Assembly (NCBI RefSeq): GCF_001648155.1
Contig: NZ_CP015199.1
Span: 1,870,501 to 1,934,500, forward strand
DNA: 64,000 nt
Reading direction: 5' to 3'
Source: Chryseobacterium glaciei
GTDB lineage: Bacteria > Bacteroidota > Bacteroidia > Flavobacteriales > Weeksellaceae
The position numbers and the translations under genes were made by a program. This document shows positions 24,605 through 33,527 of the stretch, one piece after another (the first letter of the stretch is position 1; every line of letters starts with the position of its first letter). Below the pieces are notes generated by a model. It had not been told where the DNA came from, did no database searches, and worked only from the letters and a program-made list of their open reading frames with translations.

Positions 24605-25107
24605 ACTTTTTGTTTGATTTTAAATATTAATGCGTAAATAACGATAAATATAAATGAAATTACGCTTGTTACCAACACATTAAGTAATATTTCAAAAATT
24701 CTGCTAAACTTAAAGAATTCAATATATTGTACAAAAAGTTGGTGCAAAAATATACTTGAAAACAGAAACACTAAAAACTGTGCCCATTGAAGGGACTGAA
24801 AAGAGAAAAAGTCTGTAGATGTATCTGTAGATGTCCTGAAAATCAAGGTTCTGTAATAAGCAATCAAAGTGGTTGCAAATGCATTGATTCCCCATGTGGA
24901 CAAGAATGCATCAACAGAAAGCCCAATTAAGAAACTTAAAGCTAAAAATTGATATTTATTTCTGAAAAAAGGATAAAACATAACGAACACAGGATATAAC
25001 ACCGGAGTATATTTTCCGAAAATAACAATCCTGTTCAATACAAAAATCTGTAATGCAACAAGAAATATCATGATTAATATGTCCGTAAATAAAGTCCTGC
25101 TAATCAT
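24601..25107 (-). CDS. mreD: rod-shape determining protein MreD
   Basis: This 168-residue, very hydrophobic protein with about five membrane segments is the size and position of MreD, an inner-membrane elongasome component linking MreC to RodA/PBP2. MreD is poorly conserved in sequence, so the call rests on size, topology and its place between mreC and mrdA. It overlaps mreC by 8 bp and mrdA by 4 bp. Confidence 0.85.
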   Translation of the reverse strand: MISRTLFTDILIMIFLVALQIFVLNRIVIFGKYTPVLYPVFVMFYPFFRNKYQFLALSFLIGLSVDAFLSTWGINAFATTLIAYYRTLIFRTSTDTSTDFFSFQSLQWAQFLVFLFSSIFLHQLFVQYIEFFKFSRIFEILLNVLVTSVISFIFIVIYALIFKIKQKV

Positions 25108-25954
25108 TTTCCTTTTTTATTACAGCTTGCATTGTATCCTGAATCTTTTGAACTTCAGCCTTCTTAAGGTTTTTAACAACAAAGATTTTATTCAGCGCGC
25201 CCATTTTTTCACTAAGCTCAACCGAAATATCCCAAAAACCTGTTTTATTATCAACGGAGTAACCCGCAATTGTACCGATCATCACTCCTTTAGGGAAAAT
25301 TGCCGATTTACCGTCTGTTACAACGCTGTCACCAATTTTTAAAGCAACATATTTAGGAACGTCTGCCAAGTGCATTACTCGGGAGTTATCTCCACTCCAA
25401 GTTAATGTTCCAAAATATCCTGAGTTTTTAAGAGCTGCATTAATTCTGATTGTATTTACACTTAAAACAGATTGAACTAAAGCATAACTATCTGTAGAAT
25501 TAATAACGATTCCCGCGATACCTCTTGGAGCCATAACTCCCATTTGAGGATATACACCGTCTCTTCTACCACGATTAATGGTAAAATAGTTGTTTCTTCT
25601 ATTAATACTGTTGAAAACGATCTCTCCGTCTACAAATGTATAGATCTGTCCTCCTCCTAAAGTATCATGAACTTTTCTGAATACCGGATTCTTGGCTCCC
25701 TCTTTTCCGTAGAGTTCCACCATTAAAGCCTTATTTTGAGCTACCAGATCTTCGTTGACCTGTTTTAGCTTAAGATAAGTAACTCCTTCATCAATATATC
25801 CGGAAACCCTAGAGTTTAACGCAGCCGACTGGCCGGCAACCCAAGATCTCTGCATGGCATTCTTAGAGAATATCAGAACCAGAGCAATGATTTGCAAGAA
25901 AATAAAGAAGACAAAAAGAGAGTTCTTCGAAAATAATCTCAGCAAAAATCCCAT
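25100..25954 (-). CDS. mreC: rod-shape determining protein MreC
   Basis: This 284-residue protein has an N-terminal membrane anchor (about residues 8-28), a coiled-coil section to about residue 90 and a periplasmic double beta-barrel domain. The domain includes GQIYTFVDGEIVFNS, NYFTINRGRRDGVYPQMGVM and GDSVVTDGKSAIFPKGVMIG, characteristic of MreC. It organises PBP2 and RodA around MreB. It follows mreB by 27 bp and overlaps mreD by 8 bp. Confidence 0.93.
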   Translation of the reverse strand: MGFLLRLFSKNSLFVFFIFLQIIALVLIFSKNAMQRSWVAGQSAALNSRVSGYIDEGVTYLKLKQVNEDLVAQNKALMVELYGKEGAKNPVFRKVHDTLGGGQIYTFVDGEIVFNSINRRNNYFTINRGRRDGVYPQMGVMAPRGIAGIVINSTDSYALVQSVLSVNTIRINAALKNSGYFGTLTWSGDNSRVMHLADVPKYVALKIGDSVVTDGKSAIFPKGVMIGTIAGYSVDNKTGFWDISVELSEKMGALNKIFVVKNLKKAEVQKIQDTMQAVIKKEND

Positions 25955-25981
25955 TCAGATAAAGTGTCGTAAAAGTTAAAA

Positions 25982-27007
25982 TTATTTAATTAAGAAATTG
26001 AATTTATCCATATTCTTAAGCGCAATACCCGTTCCGCGAACTACAGCTCTTAACGGATCTTCTGCCACGAAAACAGGAAGACCAGTCTTTTTGTGCAGTC
26101 TGTCTGCCAAACCTCTCAATAAAGCACCACCACCAGCAAGATAAATACCTGTTTTGTAGATATCTGCTGCCAATTCCGGAGGTGTTAAAGAAAGAGTTTC
26201 CATTACAGAATCTTCAATTCTTATGATAGATTTGTCCAGCGCACGAGCAATTTCTTTATAGCCAACCATAATTTCTTTTGGCTTACCAGTGATAAGGTCT
26301 CTACCTTGTACCGGGATATCTTCAATATCAACATCAAGATCTTCCACAGCAGAACCAACTTCAATTTTCACTCTTTCAGCTGTTCTTTCTCCGATGTAAA
26401 GATTATGGTGTGTTCTTAGGAAATAAGCAATATCATTTGTAAATACATCACCTGCAATTTTTACAGATTTATCACAAACAATACCTCCTAAAGCGACCAC
26501 AGCAATTTCTGTAGTACCGCCACCTATGTCGATGATCATATTTCCTTCAGGTTTCTGAACATCAATCCCAACTCCTATTGCAGCTGCCATTGGTTCGTAG
26601 ATCAACCTTACTTCTTTTGCATTTACTTTTTGAGCAGAATCTCTTACCGCTCTTTTTTCAACCTCCGTAATTCCGGAAGGAATACAGATAACAATTCTTA
26701 AAGCCGGCTGAATAAATCTACCTTTGATCCCAGGAATTTTTTTGATAAATTCCTTAATCATGTGCTCAGAAGCGTGGAAATCTGCAATAACACCGTCTTT
26801 CAAAGGACGGATCGTCTTAATATCTTCGTGAGTTTTCCCCTGCATATGCTTCGCCTGTTCACCTACTGCGATCGGTTTACCGGTAGAACGCTCAATTGCA
26901 ACAATTGACGGCTGATCTATAACAATTTTATTATTATGGATGATAAGCGTGTTGGCAGTTCCTAGGTCTATCGCAATTTCTTGCGTAAACATATCGAATA
27001 AACTCAT
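25982..27007 (-). CDS. mreB: actin-like rod-shape protein MreB
   Basis: This 341-residue actin homologue polymerises under the inner membrane and directs side-wall synthesis. The nucleotide-binding motifs are clear: IDLGTANTLI near the N-terminus (phosphate 1), IDIGGGTTEIAV in the middle (phosphate 2) and LAGGGALLRGL near the C-terminus (adenosine). Its length is normal. It is the first gene of the five-gene minus-strand operon and has a candidate -7 box 25 bp upstream. Confidence 0.97.
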   Translation of the reverse strand: MSLFDMFTQEIAIDLGTANTLIIHNNKIVIDQPSIVAIERSTGKPIAVGEQAKHMQGKTHEDIKTIRPLKDGVIADFHASEHMIKEFIKKIPGIKGRFIQPALRIVICIPSGITEVEKRAVRDSAQKVNAKEVRLIYEPMAAAIGVGIDVQKPEGNMIIDIGGGTTEIAVVALGGIVCDKSVKIAGDVFTNDIAYFLRTHHNLYIGERTAERVKIEVGSAVEDLDVDIEDIPVQGRDLITGKPKEIMVGYKEIARALDKSIIRIEDSVMETLSLTPPELAADIYKTGIYLAGGGALLRGLADRLHKKTGLPVFVAEDPLRAVVRGTGIALKNMDKFNFLIK

Positions 27008-27031
27008 ATTTTTCTTCTGATTTTAAGAATA

Positions 27032-27039
27032 CAAAGATA
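27032..27039 (-). promoter_or_regulatory. -7 promoter box of the mreB operon
   Basis: TATCTTTG on the minus strand fits TAnnTTTG, 24 bp upstream of the mreB ATG. Confidence 0.5.
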
Positions 27040-27391
27040 TAAATTTAACGCCACTAACGAAATTCCATAAGCATATAATTTGGTTAAAATTTTATTAAAT
27101 TTTTCAATATTCTATTAACTTTTGCATTAATCAATTACAGACTTTAAGTGAAATAAGGTTTAAGATACTTTTGGATGGAAGTAAGAAGCCGGAAATTGAG
27201 CCTTTTTTAATAATAAAAAGGCAAATTTGCTCATAAAAAAATCATCAAATTAAATTTTGAAATTATTTTAGCATAAAACGCGAAATTTTCATTTTTCATA
27301 CCAATTCAAAGCTTATTTAGAAGCATCCCAAAATAGTTTTTTACGATAATTATCATATACATTATCAGAAAGGGGTTAACAAAAAAAGCGT

Positions 27392-27399
27392 TAAATTTG
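27392..27399 (+). promoter_or_regulatory. -7 promoter box of the heme operon
   Basis: TAAATTTG lies only 8 bp upstream of the hemA ATG, so the mRNA would have a very short leader. Confidence 0.6.
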
Positions 27400-27407
27400 C
27401 ATCGCTT

Positions 27408-28682
27408 ATGTTACAATATTCCAATATAAATCAAACTTCAAATTTTGCGGTTCTTTCTATAAGCTATGAAAAGGCTGATGGAGAAACTCGCGGGAAATTT
27501 GCATTTTTTGATGAAAATATTAAAAATTTTGTCTCCCAAATTCATGATGAAAATTTAGGCGATGCTTTTGTGGTTTCCACTTGTAACAGAACCGAAATTT
27601 ACACCACTTCTCCGAATTACCTTTTGGTAGCCGAAGAATACTGTAAAACGATCGGGGTAAATATCACAGATTTTCTTCAGTTTGCCAATATTTTAACCAA
27701 AGAAGAAGCTTTGAAACATCTGTTCAGAGTTGCTGCAGGTTTGGAAAGCCAGATCATTGGTGACTTCGAGATTATCGGACAGATCAAAAAAGCTTACAAC
27801 CGTTTTAAAAAAGAAAGACAGAATTCTAATCCTTATCTGGAAAGAGCGATCAACTCGGCGATCCAGATCTCGAAGAGAATTAAAAACGAAACAGGAATCT
27901 CCAACGGAGCGGCTTCCGTTTCTTATGCTGCCGTTCATTATATTTTAAACAGTCAAAAAAGAATTACCGAGAAAAATATTCTTTTACTTGGAGTTGGAGA
28001 AATTGGGCAAAATACAGTTGAGAATCTTGTAAAACATGTTTTCCAGCCGAAAATAAAAATAGCAAACAGAACTCAGGAGAAAGCTGAAAAGATATCTGAA
28101 AAATACAACATTCCTCATGTTGACTATTTTGATTTTGACAACGAGTTGAAAAACACAGATATCCTTATCGTTGCTACCGGAGCCAAAAAACCTATCATCA
28201 ATGCTTCTCACTTCCCGAACGGAAAAGAAACATTAATTATTGATCTTTCCATCCCTCATAACGTAGATAAAGATGTTACGACGAATGAAAATGTAACCTT
28301 AGTTGATGTTGATGAACTTTCAAAACAGATTCAGGAAACCATCCAGCAGAGAGAAAAAGAAATCCCAAAAGCCGAATCTATTATCAAAGAAATGGCAAAA
28401 GAGTTTCTTGAGTGGGAAAAAAAGAGAAAATTAGCACCAAATATTCACCATTTCAAAGCCGTTCTTAAGAATATGGAACGCAACGAGATGCATAATTTTT
28501 ACCGAAAAAATAAATATATAAACATCACAGATATGGAGCTTTCTGAGAAAATGATTCAGAAAATCACCAATCGTTTTGCAAAATATATCATCGATAATCC
28601 TTGGAAAGCCGAAGAAATTAGTAAATTAATGCACGAAATATTAGTTGAACAACCAAACAACGAATTCAATGAAAAGCATTAG
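27408..28682 (+). CDS. hemA: glutamyl-tRNA reductase
   Basis: This 424-residue NADPH-dependent enzyme reduces glutamyl-tRNA to glutamate-1-semialdehyde, the first step of C5-pathway tetrapyrrole synthesis. The catalytic Cys sits in VSTCNRTEIY near residue 58. GLESQIIGDFEIIGQIK follows, then the NADPH domain with LLGVGEIGQNTVENL and the C-terminal dimerisation helices. It is the first gene of the heme cluster. Its end overlaps hemC by 14 bp. Confidence 0.95.
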   Translation: MLQYSNINQTSNFAVLSISYEKADGETRGKFAFFDENIKNFVSQIHDENLGDAFVVSTCNRTEIYTTSPNYLLVAEEYCKTIGVNITDFLQFANILTKEEALKHLFRVAAGLESQIIGDFEIIGQIKKAYNRFKKERQNSNPYLERAINSAIQISKRIKNETGISNGAASVSYAAVHYILNSQKRITEKNILLLGVGEIGQNTVENLVKHVFQPKIKIANRTQEKAEKISEKYNIPHVDYFDFDNELKNTDILIVATGAKKPIINASHFPNGKETLIIDLSIPHNVDKDVTTNENVTLVDVDELSKQIQETIQQREKEIPKAESIIKEMAKEFLEWEKKRKLAPNIHHFKAVLKNMERNEMHNFYRKNKYINITDMELSEKMIQKITNRFAKYIIDNPWKAEEISKLMHEILVEQPNNEFNEKH

Positions 28683-29580
28683 AATCGGAACGAGAAATTC
28701 CGCCCTTGCACTTTGGCAGGCAAGAGAGGTTGCCAGGCACCTACAAAACAATAATTATTTAACCGAGATTGTACCTATCGTTTCTTCTGGCGATAAAAAT
28801 CTTAATCAACCCCTTTATTCTTTAGGAATCACAGGTGTTTTTACAAGAGATCTGGATATTGCATTATTAAATGATGAGATCGACATCGCCGTTCACTCTT
28901 TAAAAGATGTACCTACACTTCTTCCGGAAAATGTTGAGCTTATCGCTTATCTTGAAAGAGATTTCCCTCAAGATGTATTAATAAGAAAGGAAGCATCCAG
29001 AACGAAAGAGTTTCACGAGTTGAAATTGGCAACAAGCAGCTTGAGAAGAAGAGCTTTTTGGTTAAGAAATTATCCTCACGCTGAATTTTCAGATATCCGT
29101 GGAAATATCCAAACTCGTCTACAAAAATTAGAAGATCAGGATTTTGACGCTACTATTTTATCTTTAGCAGGAATCAAAAGAATGAAAATGGACATTGATT
29201 ATGAAATGCTTCCATTAATGATCCCCGCTGCGTCGCAAGGTGTAATTGCTGTTGCAGGGCATTCTGACAAGAAAGAAATCAACGAAATTTTAAGCAAAGT
29301 AACCAATCATAAACCAACGCAAATCTGTGTTGAGATCGAAAGAAATTTCCTAAGCACTCTAGAAGGAGGCTGTACCGCACCAATCGGAGCGTTTGCTGAA
29401 TTTTTTGGAGACCAGATTCGTTTTAAAGCGGCACTTTGTTCATTAGATGGTAAAAACTGCATTGCTACAGACGAAAACTTCGAATATAATGAGTCTGAAA
29501 ATTTTGGAGAAAAATTCGCAAAAATAGTTCTTGAAAACGGAGGAAAAGAATTGATGGCCGAAATTAAAGCTTCTTATTAA
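28669..29580 (+). CDS. hemC: porphobilinogen deaminase (hydroxymethylbilane synthase)
   Basis: This 303-residue enzyme joins four porphobilinogens into hydroxymethylbilane. It starts IRIGTRNSALALWQAREV, has HSLKDVPT and DIRGNIQTRLQKL, and binds its dipyrromethane cofactor through the Cys in EGGCTAPIGAF near residue 234. The ATG at 28669 inside the hemA 3' end is preferred over a TTG 24 bp upstream because the family begins right at this motif. The overlap with hemA suggests coupled translation. Confidence 0.94.
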   Translation: MKSIRIGTRNSALALWQAREVARHLQNNNYLTEIVPIVSSGDKNLNQPLYSLGITGVFTRDLDIALLNDEIDIAVHSLKDVPTLLPENVELIAYLERDFPQDVLIRKEASRTKEFHELKLATSSLRRRAFWLRNYPHAEFSDIRGNIQTRLQKLEDQDFDATILSLAGIKRMKMDIDYEMLPLMIPAASQGVIAVAGHSDKKEINEILSKVTNHKPTQICVEIERNFLSTLEGGCTAPIGAFAEFFGDQIRFKAALCSLDGKNCIATDENFEYNESENFGEKFAKIVLENGGKELMAEIKASY

Positions 29581-29626
29581 GAACTTTTAAGCATATTTGT
29601 ACCTTTATATTTTAACGTACAAAATC

Positions 29627-30208
29627 ATGAAAAAGGCTCTATTTTTATTACTCCTCGCATTCTGTGTGTTTACTGCAAATGCACAGAATAAATTTGCGCT
29701 TCAATTATCTAACGCCGCTTTGGGGATTATAGACAAGACGATCACTTACGACCCTACTTATTTTATCCTTACCTATCCCAATGGAGATGTTCCTTCGGAT
29801 AAAGGCGTATGCACAGATGTTGTTATCAGAGCCTACAGAAAAGTTGGTATTGATCTGCAAAAAGAAGTTCATGAGGATATGGCGAAAAATTTTTCAAAAT
29901 ATCCAAAGACCTGGAAGTTAAAAAAGCCTGACACCAATATTGATCACAGAAGGGTTCCTAATTTGATGGTCTTCTTTTCTAAATTTGGAAAAGTAAAATC
30001 AATTGAAACCAATCCTACATTTTATATTCCGGGTGACATTGTTACTTGGGTTTTACCTGGCAACCTAACCCATATTGGAATTATTGTGAATAAAAAATCT
30101 GCAGACGGAAAAAGGTTTTTGATCGTACATAATATAGGAAGCGGACAGGTTATGGAAGACGTACTTTTTAAATATACCATTACAGGACATTATCAATACT
30201 CTAAATAA
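29627..30208 (+). CDS. secreted DUF1287-family protein
   Basis: This 193-residue protein has a signal peptide (MKKALFLLLLAFCVFTANAQ). The body matches DUF1287 (YijF-type): VCTDVVIRAYRKVGIDL near residue 60 with a conserved Cys/Asp, NLMVFFSKFG, then YIPGDIVTWVLPGNLTHIGI and IVHNIGSGQ. The Cys...His arrangement resembles NlpC/P60-like papain folds, so a peptidoglycan-related hydrolase is possible but unproven. It interrupts the heme genes and stands 9 bp before an amidase. A CATATTTG box at 29592 is one base from the -7 consensus, so an internal promoter may exist. Confidence 0.8.
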   Translation: MKKALFLLLLAFCVFTANAQNKFALQLSNAALGIIDKTITYDPTYFILTYPNGDVPSDKGVCTDVVIRAYRKVGIDLQKEVHEDMAKNFSKYPKTWKLKKPDTNIDHRRVPNLMVFFSKFGKVKSIETNPTFYIPGDIVTWVLPGNLTHIGIIVNKKSADGKRFLIVHNIGSGQVMEDVLFKYTITGHYQYSK

Positions 30209-30217
30209 ACTACTTTT

Positions 30218-30874
30218 ATGAAAAATCTTTTTTATGCTTTATTCGTATTGATAATTTGCTCTACGAAGGCTCAAACCAATGAATTTAAGATAATTAATAA
30301 GCCTATTGAATATTCTACGGAAAGAACGCGCCTAAGTTTGGAGTATCTTAAGGATCATTATCAGATTGTTCAAAAGTCTCCAACTATTTCACCTAAAATA
30401 ATCGTATTACATTATACTGCAGGTGGAACTGTTGAAACCAATTATAAGTATTTCAATAAAACCCATCTGGAATCTGCCCGAAATGTTTTGAAAAAACAAA
30501 GTACATTAAATGTTTCGTCCCAGTTTATTGTAGACAGAGACGGCACCATCTATCAACTTATGGAGCCCAATATGTTTGCAAGACACACGATTGGTCTTAA
30601 TTATTGCGCAATAGGCATTGAAAATATCGGAAGTAAACAGCAACCGCTTACCGAAAAGCAAATTGCTTCGAACGCTCAATTAATTAGATTTTTAACCAAA
30701 AAATACGATATAGAATATTTAATCGGGCATTCAGAATATGGTATCTTTAGAAATTCTAAACTTTGGAAAGAAACTGACCCAAATTATTTTACAATAAAAG
30801 ACGATCCCGGGAAAGATTTTATGAAAAAAGTAAGACTGTTAGTTACTGATTTACATTTAAAAGACAGACCTTAA
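30218..30874 (+). CDS. secreted N-acetylmuramoyl-L-alanine amidase (Amidase_2)
   Basis: This 218-residue protein has a signal peptide ending at STKAQT. The Amidase_2 fold is visible: IVLHYTAGG (first zinc His), SSQFIVDRDGTIYQL, FARHTIGLNYCAIGIENIG (second His region), LIGHSEYG and the closing DDPGKDF with the third zinc ligand. Members cleave the MurNAc-L-Ala bond in peptidoglycan, commonly of recycled or turnover fragments. It overlaps hemD by one base (TAATG), so it is translated into the heme pathway gene although it is functionally unrelated. Confidence 0.87.
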   Translation: MKNLFYALFVLIICSTKAQTNEFKIINKPIEYSTERTRLSLEYLKDHYQIVQKSPTISPKIIVLHYTAGGTVETNYKYFNKTHLESARNVLKKQSTLNVSSQFIVDRDGTIYQLMEPNMFARHTIGLNYCAIGIENIGSKQQPLTEKQIASNAQLIRFLTKKYDIEYLIGHSEYGIFRNSKLWKETDPNYFTIKDDPGKDFMKKVRLLVTDLHLKDRP

Positions 30875-31557
30875 TGAAAATTTTATTCACCAAAAACATA
30901 GATCAATCAATTTTATCCCAGCAATTAGGAGAGGACATTTTGGTGGATTGTGTTGAGGTTATTAAGACCAACCCTATTCGGATCAATTCTTTTGATTTAA
31001 AAAATTCTTCTCTTATTTTCACAAGTGTGAACGGTGTAATTTCCTTTTTCAACAATCAATTTAAGCCTAATGAAGATTTTACAGCGAAAAACTACAATAA
31101 AATATATTGTGTGGGCGAAAAAACAAAAAGAGAATTAAGAAAAAACGGTTTTGGAACTTTTAAGGTATTGAAAAATGCTGAAACGCTTTCAAAATTCATC
31201 ATTACTCACTGCCAGCATGAAAAGTTTCTTCATTTCTGTGGTAACTTAGCTATTGATGTTCTCGACAAAGAACTTCCGTTGCAAAATATCAAATACAATA
31301 AAGTCACAGTTTATAATACCGAAGAAATCAATCCTTTGGTACCTGAAAAATATCATGCTATAGTTTTTTTTAGTCCAAGTGGAGTTCGTAGTTTTGCAAA
31401 TCAGAATTCTTTGGAAGGAATGACGCTTTTTTCGATCGGCGAAACCACTTCCAACGAACTAAGAAAATACACCCAAGAGAAGATTTATACTTCCGTGGGC
31501 AACAGTCTCGTATCTATCTTTGAATTAATACGAAAGACCGTTAAAAACAATCTTTAA
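30874..31557 (+). CDS. hemD: uroporphyrinogen-III synthase
   Basis: This 227-residue protein closes hydroxymethylbilane to uroporphyrinogen III. HemD is weakly conserved, but the two-domain pattern is visible: KNSSLIFTSVNGVISF, YCVGEKTKRELRKNGF, then the hinge and VFFSPSGVRSF near residue 165 and LFSIGETTSNELRKY at the end. Its place between hemC and hemE supports it. The start overlaps the amidase stop codon by one base. Confidence 0.88.
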   Translation: MKILFTKNIDQSILSQQLGEDILVDCVEVIKTNPIRINSFDLKNSSLIFTSVNGVISFFNNQFKPNEDFTAKNYNKIYCVGEKTKRELRKNGFGTFKVLKNAETLSKFIITHCQHEKFLHFCGNLAIDVLDKELPLQNIKYNKVTVYNTEEINPLVPEKYHAIVFFSPSGVRSFANQNSLEGMTLFSIGETTSNELRKYTQEKIYTSVGNSLVSIFELIRKTVKNNL

Positions 31558-31605
31558 AATGTGATTGCCCGAAGGTAACGAACGGCAGTAATAGTCTAAT
31601 AAATT

Positions 31606-32637
31606 ATGATTAAAAACGACCTATATTTAAAAGCACTTCGCGGAGAAACCGTAGAAAGACCGCCAGTTTGGATGATGAGACAAGCCGGAAGATATTTGCC
31701 GGAATTCATTGCTCTTCGTGACAAATATGACTTCTTCACTAGATGTCAGACTCCCGAATTAGCTTCTGAAATCACAGTACAGCCAATCCGCAGATTTCCT
31801 TTGGATGCTGCTATTTTGTTTTCTGATATTTTAGTAGTTCCTCAAGCAATGGGAATTGACTTTAAAATGAAGGAAAATGTTGGTCCGTGGTTAGACAACC
31901 CGATCAGAACAATGGAAGATGTTCAGAATGTTATTGTTCCCGATGTGAATGATACCCTAGGATACGTTTTTGATGCCATTGAACTAACTTTGATAAAACT
32001 AGACAATGAAATTCCATTGATCGGTTTTGCGGGTTCCCCTTGGACAATTCTTTGCTACTGTGTGGAAGGAAAAGGAAGTAAGGCTTTTGATATTGCAAAG
32101 TCTTTCTGTTTCCAACAGCCGGAAGCTGCTCATTTATTACTTCAAAAAATCACAGATACCACGATTGCTTATCTTAAAAGAAAAGTAGAAAAAGGAGTTT
32201 CTGCGGTACAGATCTTTGATTCTTGGGGAGGAATGCTTTCTCCTGCAGATTATCAGGAATTCTCTTGGCAATACATTAATCAAATTGTTGAGGCTTTAAG
32301 TCCGCTTTCTCATGTTGTGGTATTTGGAAAAGGATGTTGGTTCGCTTTGGAAGATATGACGATGTCTCCGGTTTCAGCTTTGGGTGTTGACTGGACGATC
32401 AAACCAGAGCTTGCAAGAACATTGACCAATCATACAATGACACTTCAAGGGAATTTTGATCCGGCGAGATTACATTCTACACCTGAAACCATCAAGAAAA
32501 TGGTGACTGAAATGATCAACCGTTTCGGAAAAGACAGATATATTGCAAATCTTGGTCACGGGATTTTACCTAATATTCCGGTGGAAAATGCAGAAGCTTT
32601 TATTAGAGCTGTTGTGGAGTGGAAACCGAATAATTAA
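31606..32637 (+). CDS. hemE: uroporphyrinogen decarboxylase
   Basis: This 343-residue enzyme converts uroporphyrinogen III to coproporphyrinogen III. The N-terminal signature [17 protein letters not shown] holds the active-site Arg. [32 protein letters not shown] and [13 protein letters not shown] are also present. It is the last gene of the heme cluster, 48 bp after hemD. Confidence 0.95.
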   Translation: MIKNDLYLKALRGETVERPPVWMMRQAGRYLPEFIALRDKYDFFTRCQTPELASEITVQPIRRFPLDAAILFSDILVVPQAMGIDFKMKENVGPWLDNPIRTMEDVQNVIVPDVNDTLGYVFDAIELTLIKLDNEIPLIGFAGSPWTILCYCVEGKGSKAFDIAKSFCFQQPEAAHLLLQKITDTTIAYLKRKVEKGVSAVQIFDSWGGMLSPADYQEFSWQYINQIVEALSPLSHVVVFGKGCWFALEDMTMSPVSALGVDWTIKPELARTLTNHTMTLQGNFDPARLHSTPETIKKMVTEMINRFGKDRYIANLGHGILPNIPVENAEAFIRAVVEWKPNN

Positions 32638-32651
32638 ACTTGATATTATTG

Positions 32652-32684
32652 AAACCTTCAAGGTTTTAAAAACCTTGAAGGTTT
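32652..32684. repeat. 33-bp nested palindrome after hemE
   Basis: Two perfect 16-base arms, AAACCTTCAAGGTTTT and its reverse complement, flank one A. Each arm is itself nearly palindromic (AACCTT-C-AAGGTT). It may act as the hemE terminator in either direction, but it resembles a dispersed intergenic palindrome. Confidence 0.7.
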
Positions 32685-32700
32685 AATTCCCATAAAACAA

Positions 32701-32731
32701 AATCCCTTTCAAATTCTGAAAGGGATTTTTC
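32701..32731. terminator. bidirectional terminator between hemE and the nitroreductase
   Basis: AATCCCTTTC/GAAAGGGATT form a 10-bp stem with a 7-base loop. A T-run follows on the plus side and A-rich sequence on the other, so it can serve both convergent genes. Confidence 0.8.
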
Positions 32732-32752
32732 TATGAATAAAATATATAATAA

Positions 32753-33385
32753 TTAGTTAATCTCTGTAATGAAATCTTCTTTAGACTTTCTTACTTTCGC
32801 AAGATTCACCAACCAGTCGTTGGATGCTTCTCTGTAACCGATTGGTAACAATAAAACACTTTTTAGTCCTTTCTCTTTTAAGTTTAAAACCTCATCAACA
32901 GCTTCCGGAGAAAAACCTTCCATTGGCGTTGAATCTACTTCTTCAAAAGCTGCCGCAATAATTGCTGCTCCGAAAGAAATATAAGCTTGTTTTGCTGCAT
33001 GAGTGAAGTTTTCTTCAGCAGATCTTTGAGGATAAGTACCCAACAGCATCTGTCTGTAATTTTCCCAACCTTCATTTTTGAAACCTCTGATTTCATTCGT
33101 AAGATCGAACATATTATTGATTCTTTCTTCCGTATAGTTATCCCAAGCTGCAAAAACCAAAAGGTGCGAACAATCCGTGATCTGTGGTTGGTTCCATGCA
33201 TGTGGCTTGATTTGTTCTTTCACTTCCTTATTCGTGATCACAATGATCTCGAAAGGCTGTAATCCGCTTGAAGTTGGAGCTAATCTGGCTGCTTCCAATA
33301 TTTTATCTACCTTTTCCTGAGGTACTTTTTCACCGTTCATTGCTTTGGTCGCAAATCTCCAGTTTAATTTTTCTATTAATTCCAT
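32753..33385 (-). CDS. NAD(P)H-dependent nitroreductase
   Basis: This 210-residue flavoprotein is of the NfsB/FMN-reductase type. RFATKAMNG at the start and RLAPTSSGLQPFEIIV form the FMN-binding N-terminal part. Two-electron reduction of nitro or quinone compounds is the family role; the physiological substrate is unknown. The ATG at 33385 is preferred over a TTG 21 bp upstream because a -7 box (33404-33411) overlaps that TTG. Confidence 0.85.
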   Translation of the reverse strand: MELIEKLNWRFATKAMNGEKVPQEKVDKILEAARLAPTSSGLQPFEIIVITNKEVKEQIKPHAWNQPQITDCSHLLVFAAWDNYTEERINNMFDLTNEIRGFKNEGWENYRQMLLGTYPQRSAEENFTHAAKQAYISFGAAIIAAAFEEVDSTPMEGFSPEAVDEVLNLKEKGLKSVLLLPIGYREASNDWLVNLAKVRKSKEDFITEIN

Positions 33386-33403
33386 TAAATAAATTTTACG
33401 CAA

Positions 33404-33411
33404 CAAAATTA
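33404..33411 (-). promoter_or_regulatory. -7 promoter box of the nitroreductase gene
   Basis: TAATTTTG on the minus strand fits TAnnTTTG and lies 18 bp upstream of the ATG. Confidence 0.55.
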
Positions 33412-33493
33412 GTTGGAATTAGTATAAACTCGGAGTCGAAAAATCAAATTTGATGTATTGTTAAAATCTATTATTTAGAATGAGTTTTAATTG

Positions 33494-33523
33494 TATAAAA
33501 AAAGCCTCCAAATTGAAGGCTTT
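33494..33523 (-). terminator. terminator of the choice-of-anchor J protein gene
   Basis: An AAAGCCT/AGGCTTT stem, read on the minus strand, is followed by a T-run right after the stop codon. Confidence 0.75.
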
Positions 33524-33527
33524 ACTT

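Larger units (their letters stand above)
27008..27407. other. divergent intergenic region between mreB and hemA
   Basis: These 400 AT-rich bp hold no gene I can support. They contain the mreB -7 box (27032-27039, minus) and the hemA -7 box (27392-27399, plus). A GCCTTTTT/AAAAAGGC fold-back lies at 27200-27222, a GATAATTATC palindrome at 27345-27354, and an extra TACTTTTG box at 27166-27173 on the plus strand with no recognisable gene behind it. Confidence 0.6.

Noticed and set aside
28645..28668. TTG start of hemC 24 bp upstream
   Set aside because: The family begins at the IRIGTRNSALALW motif, right after the ATG at 28669.
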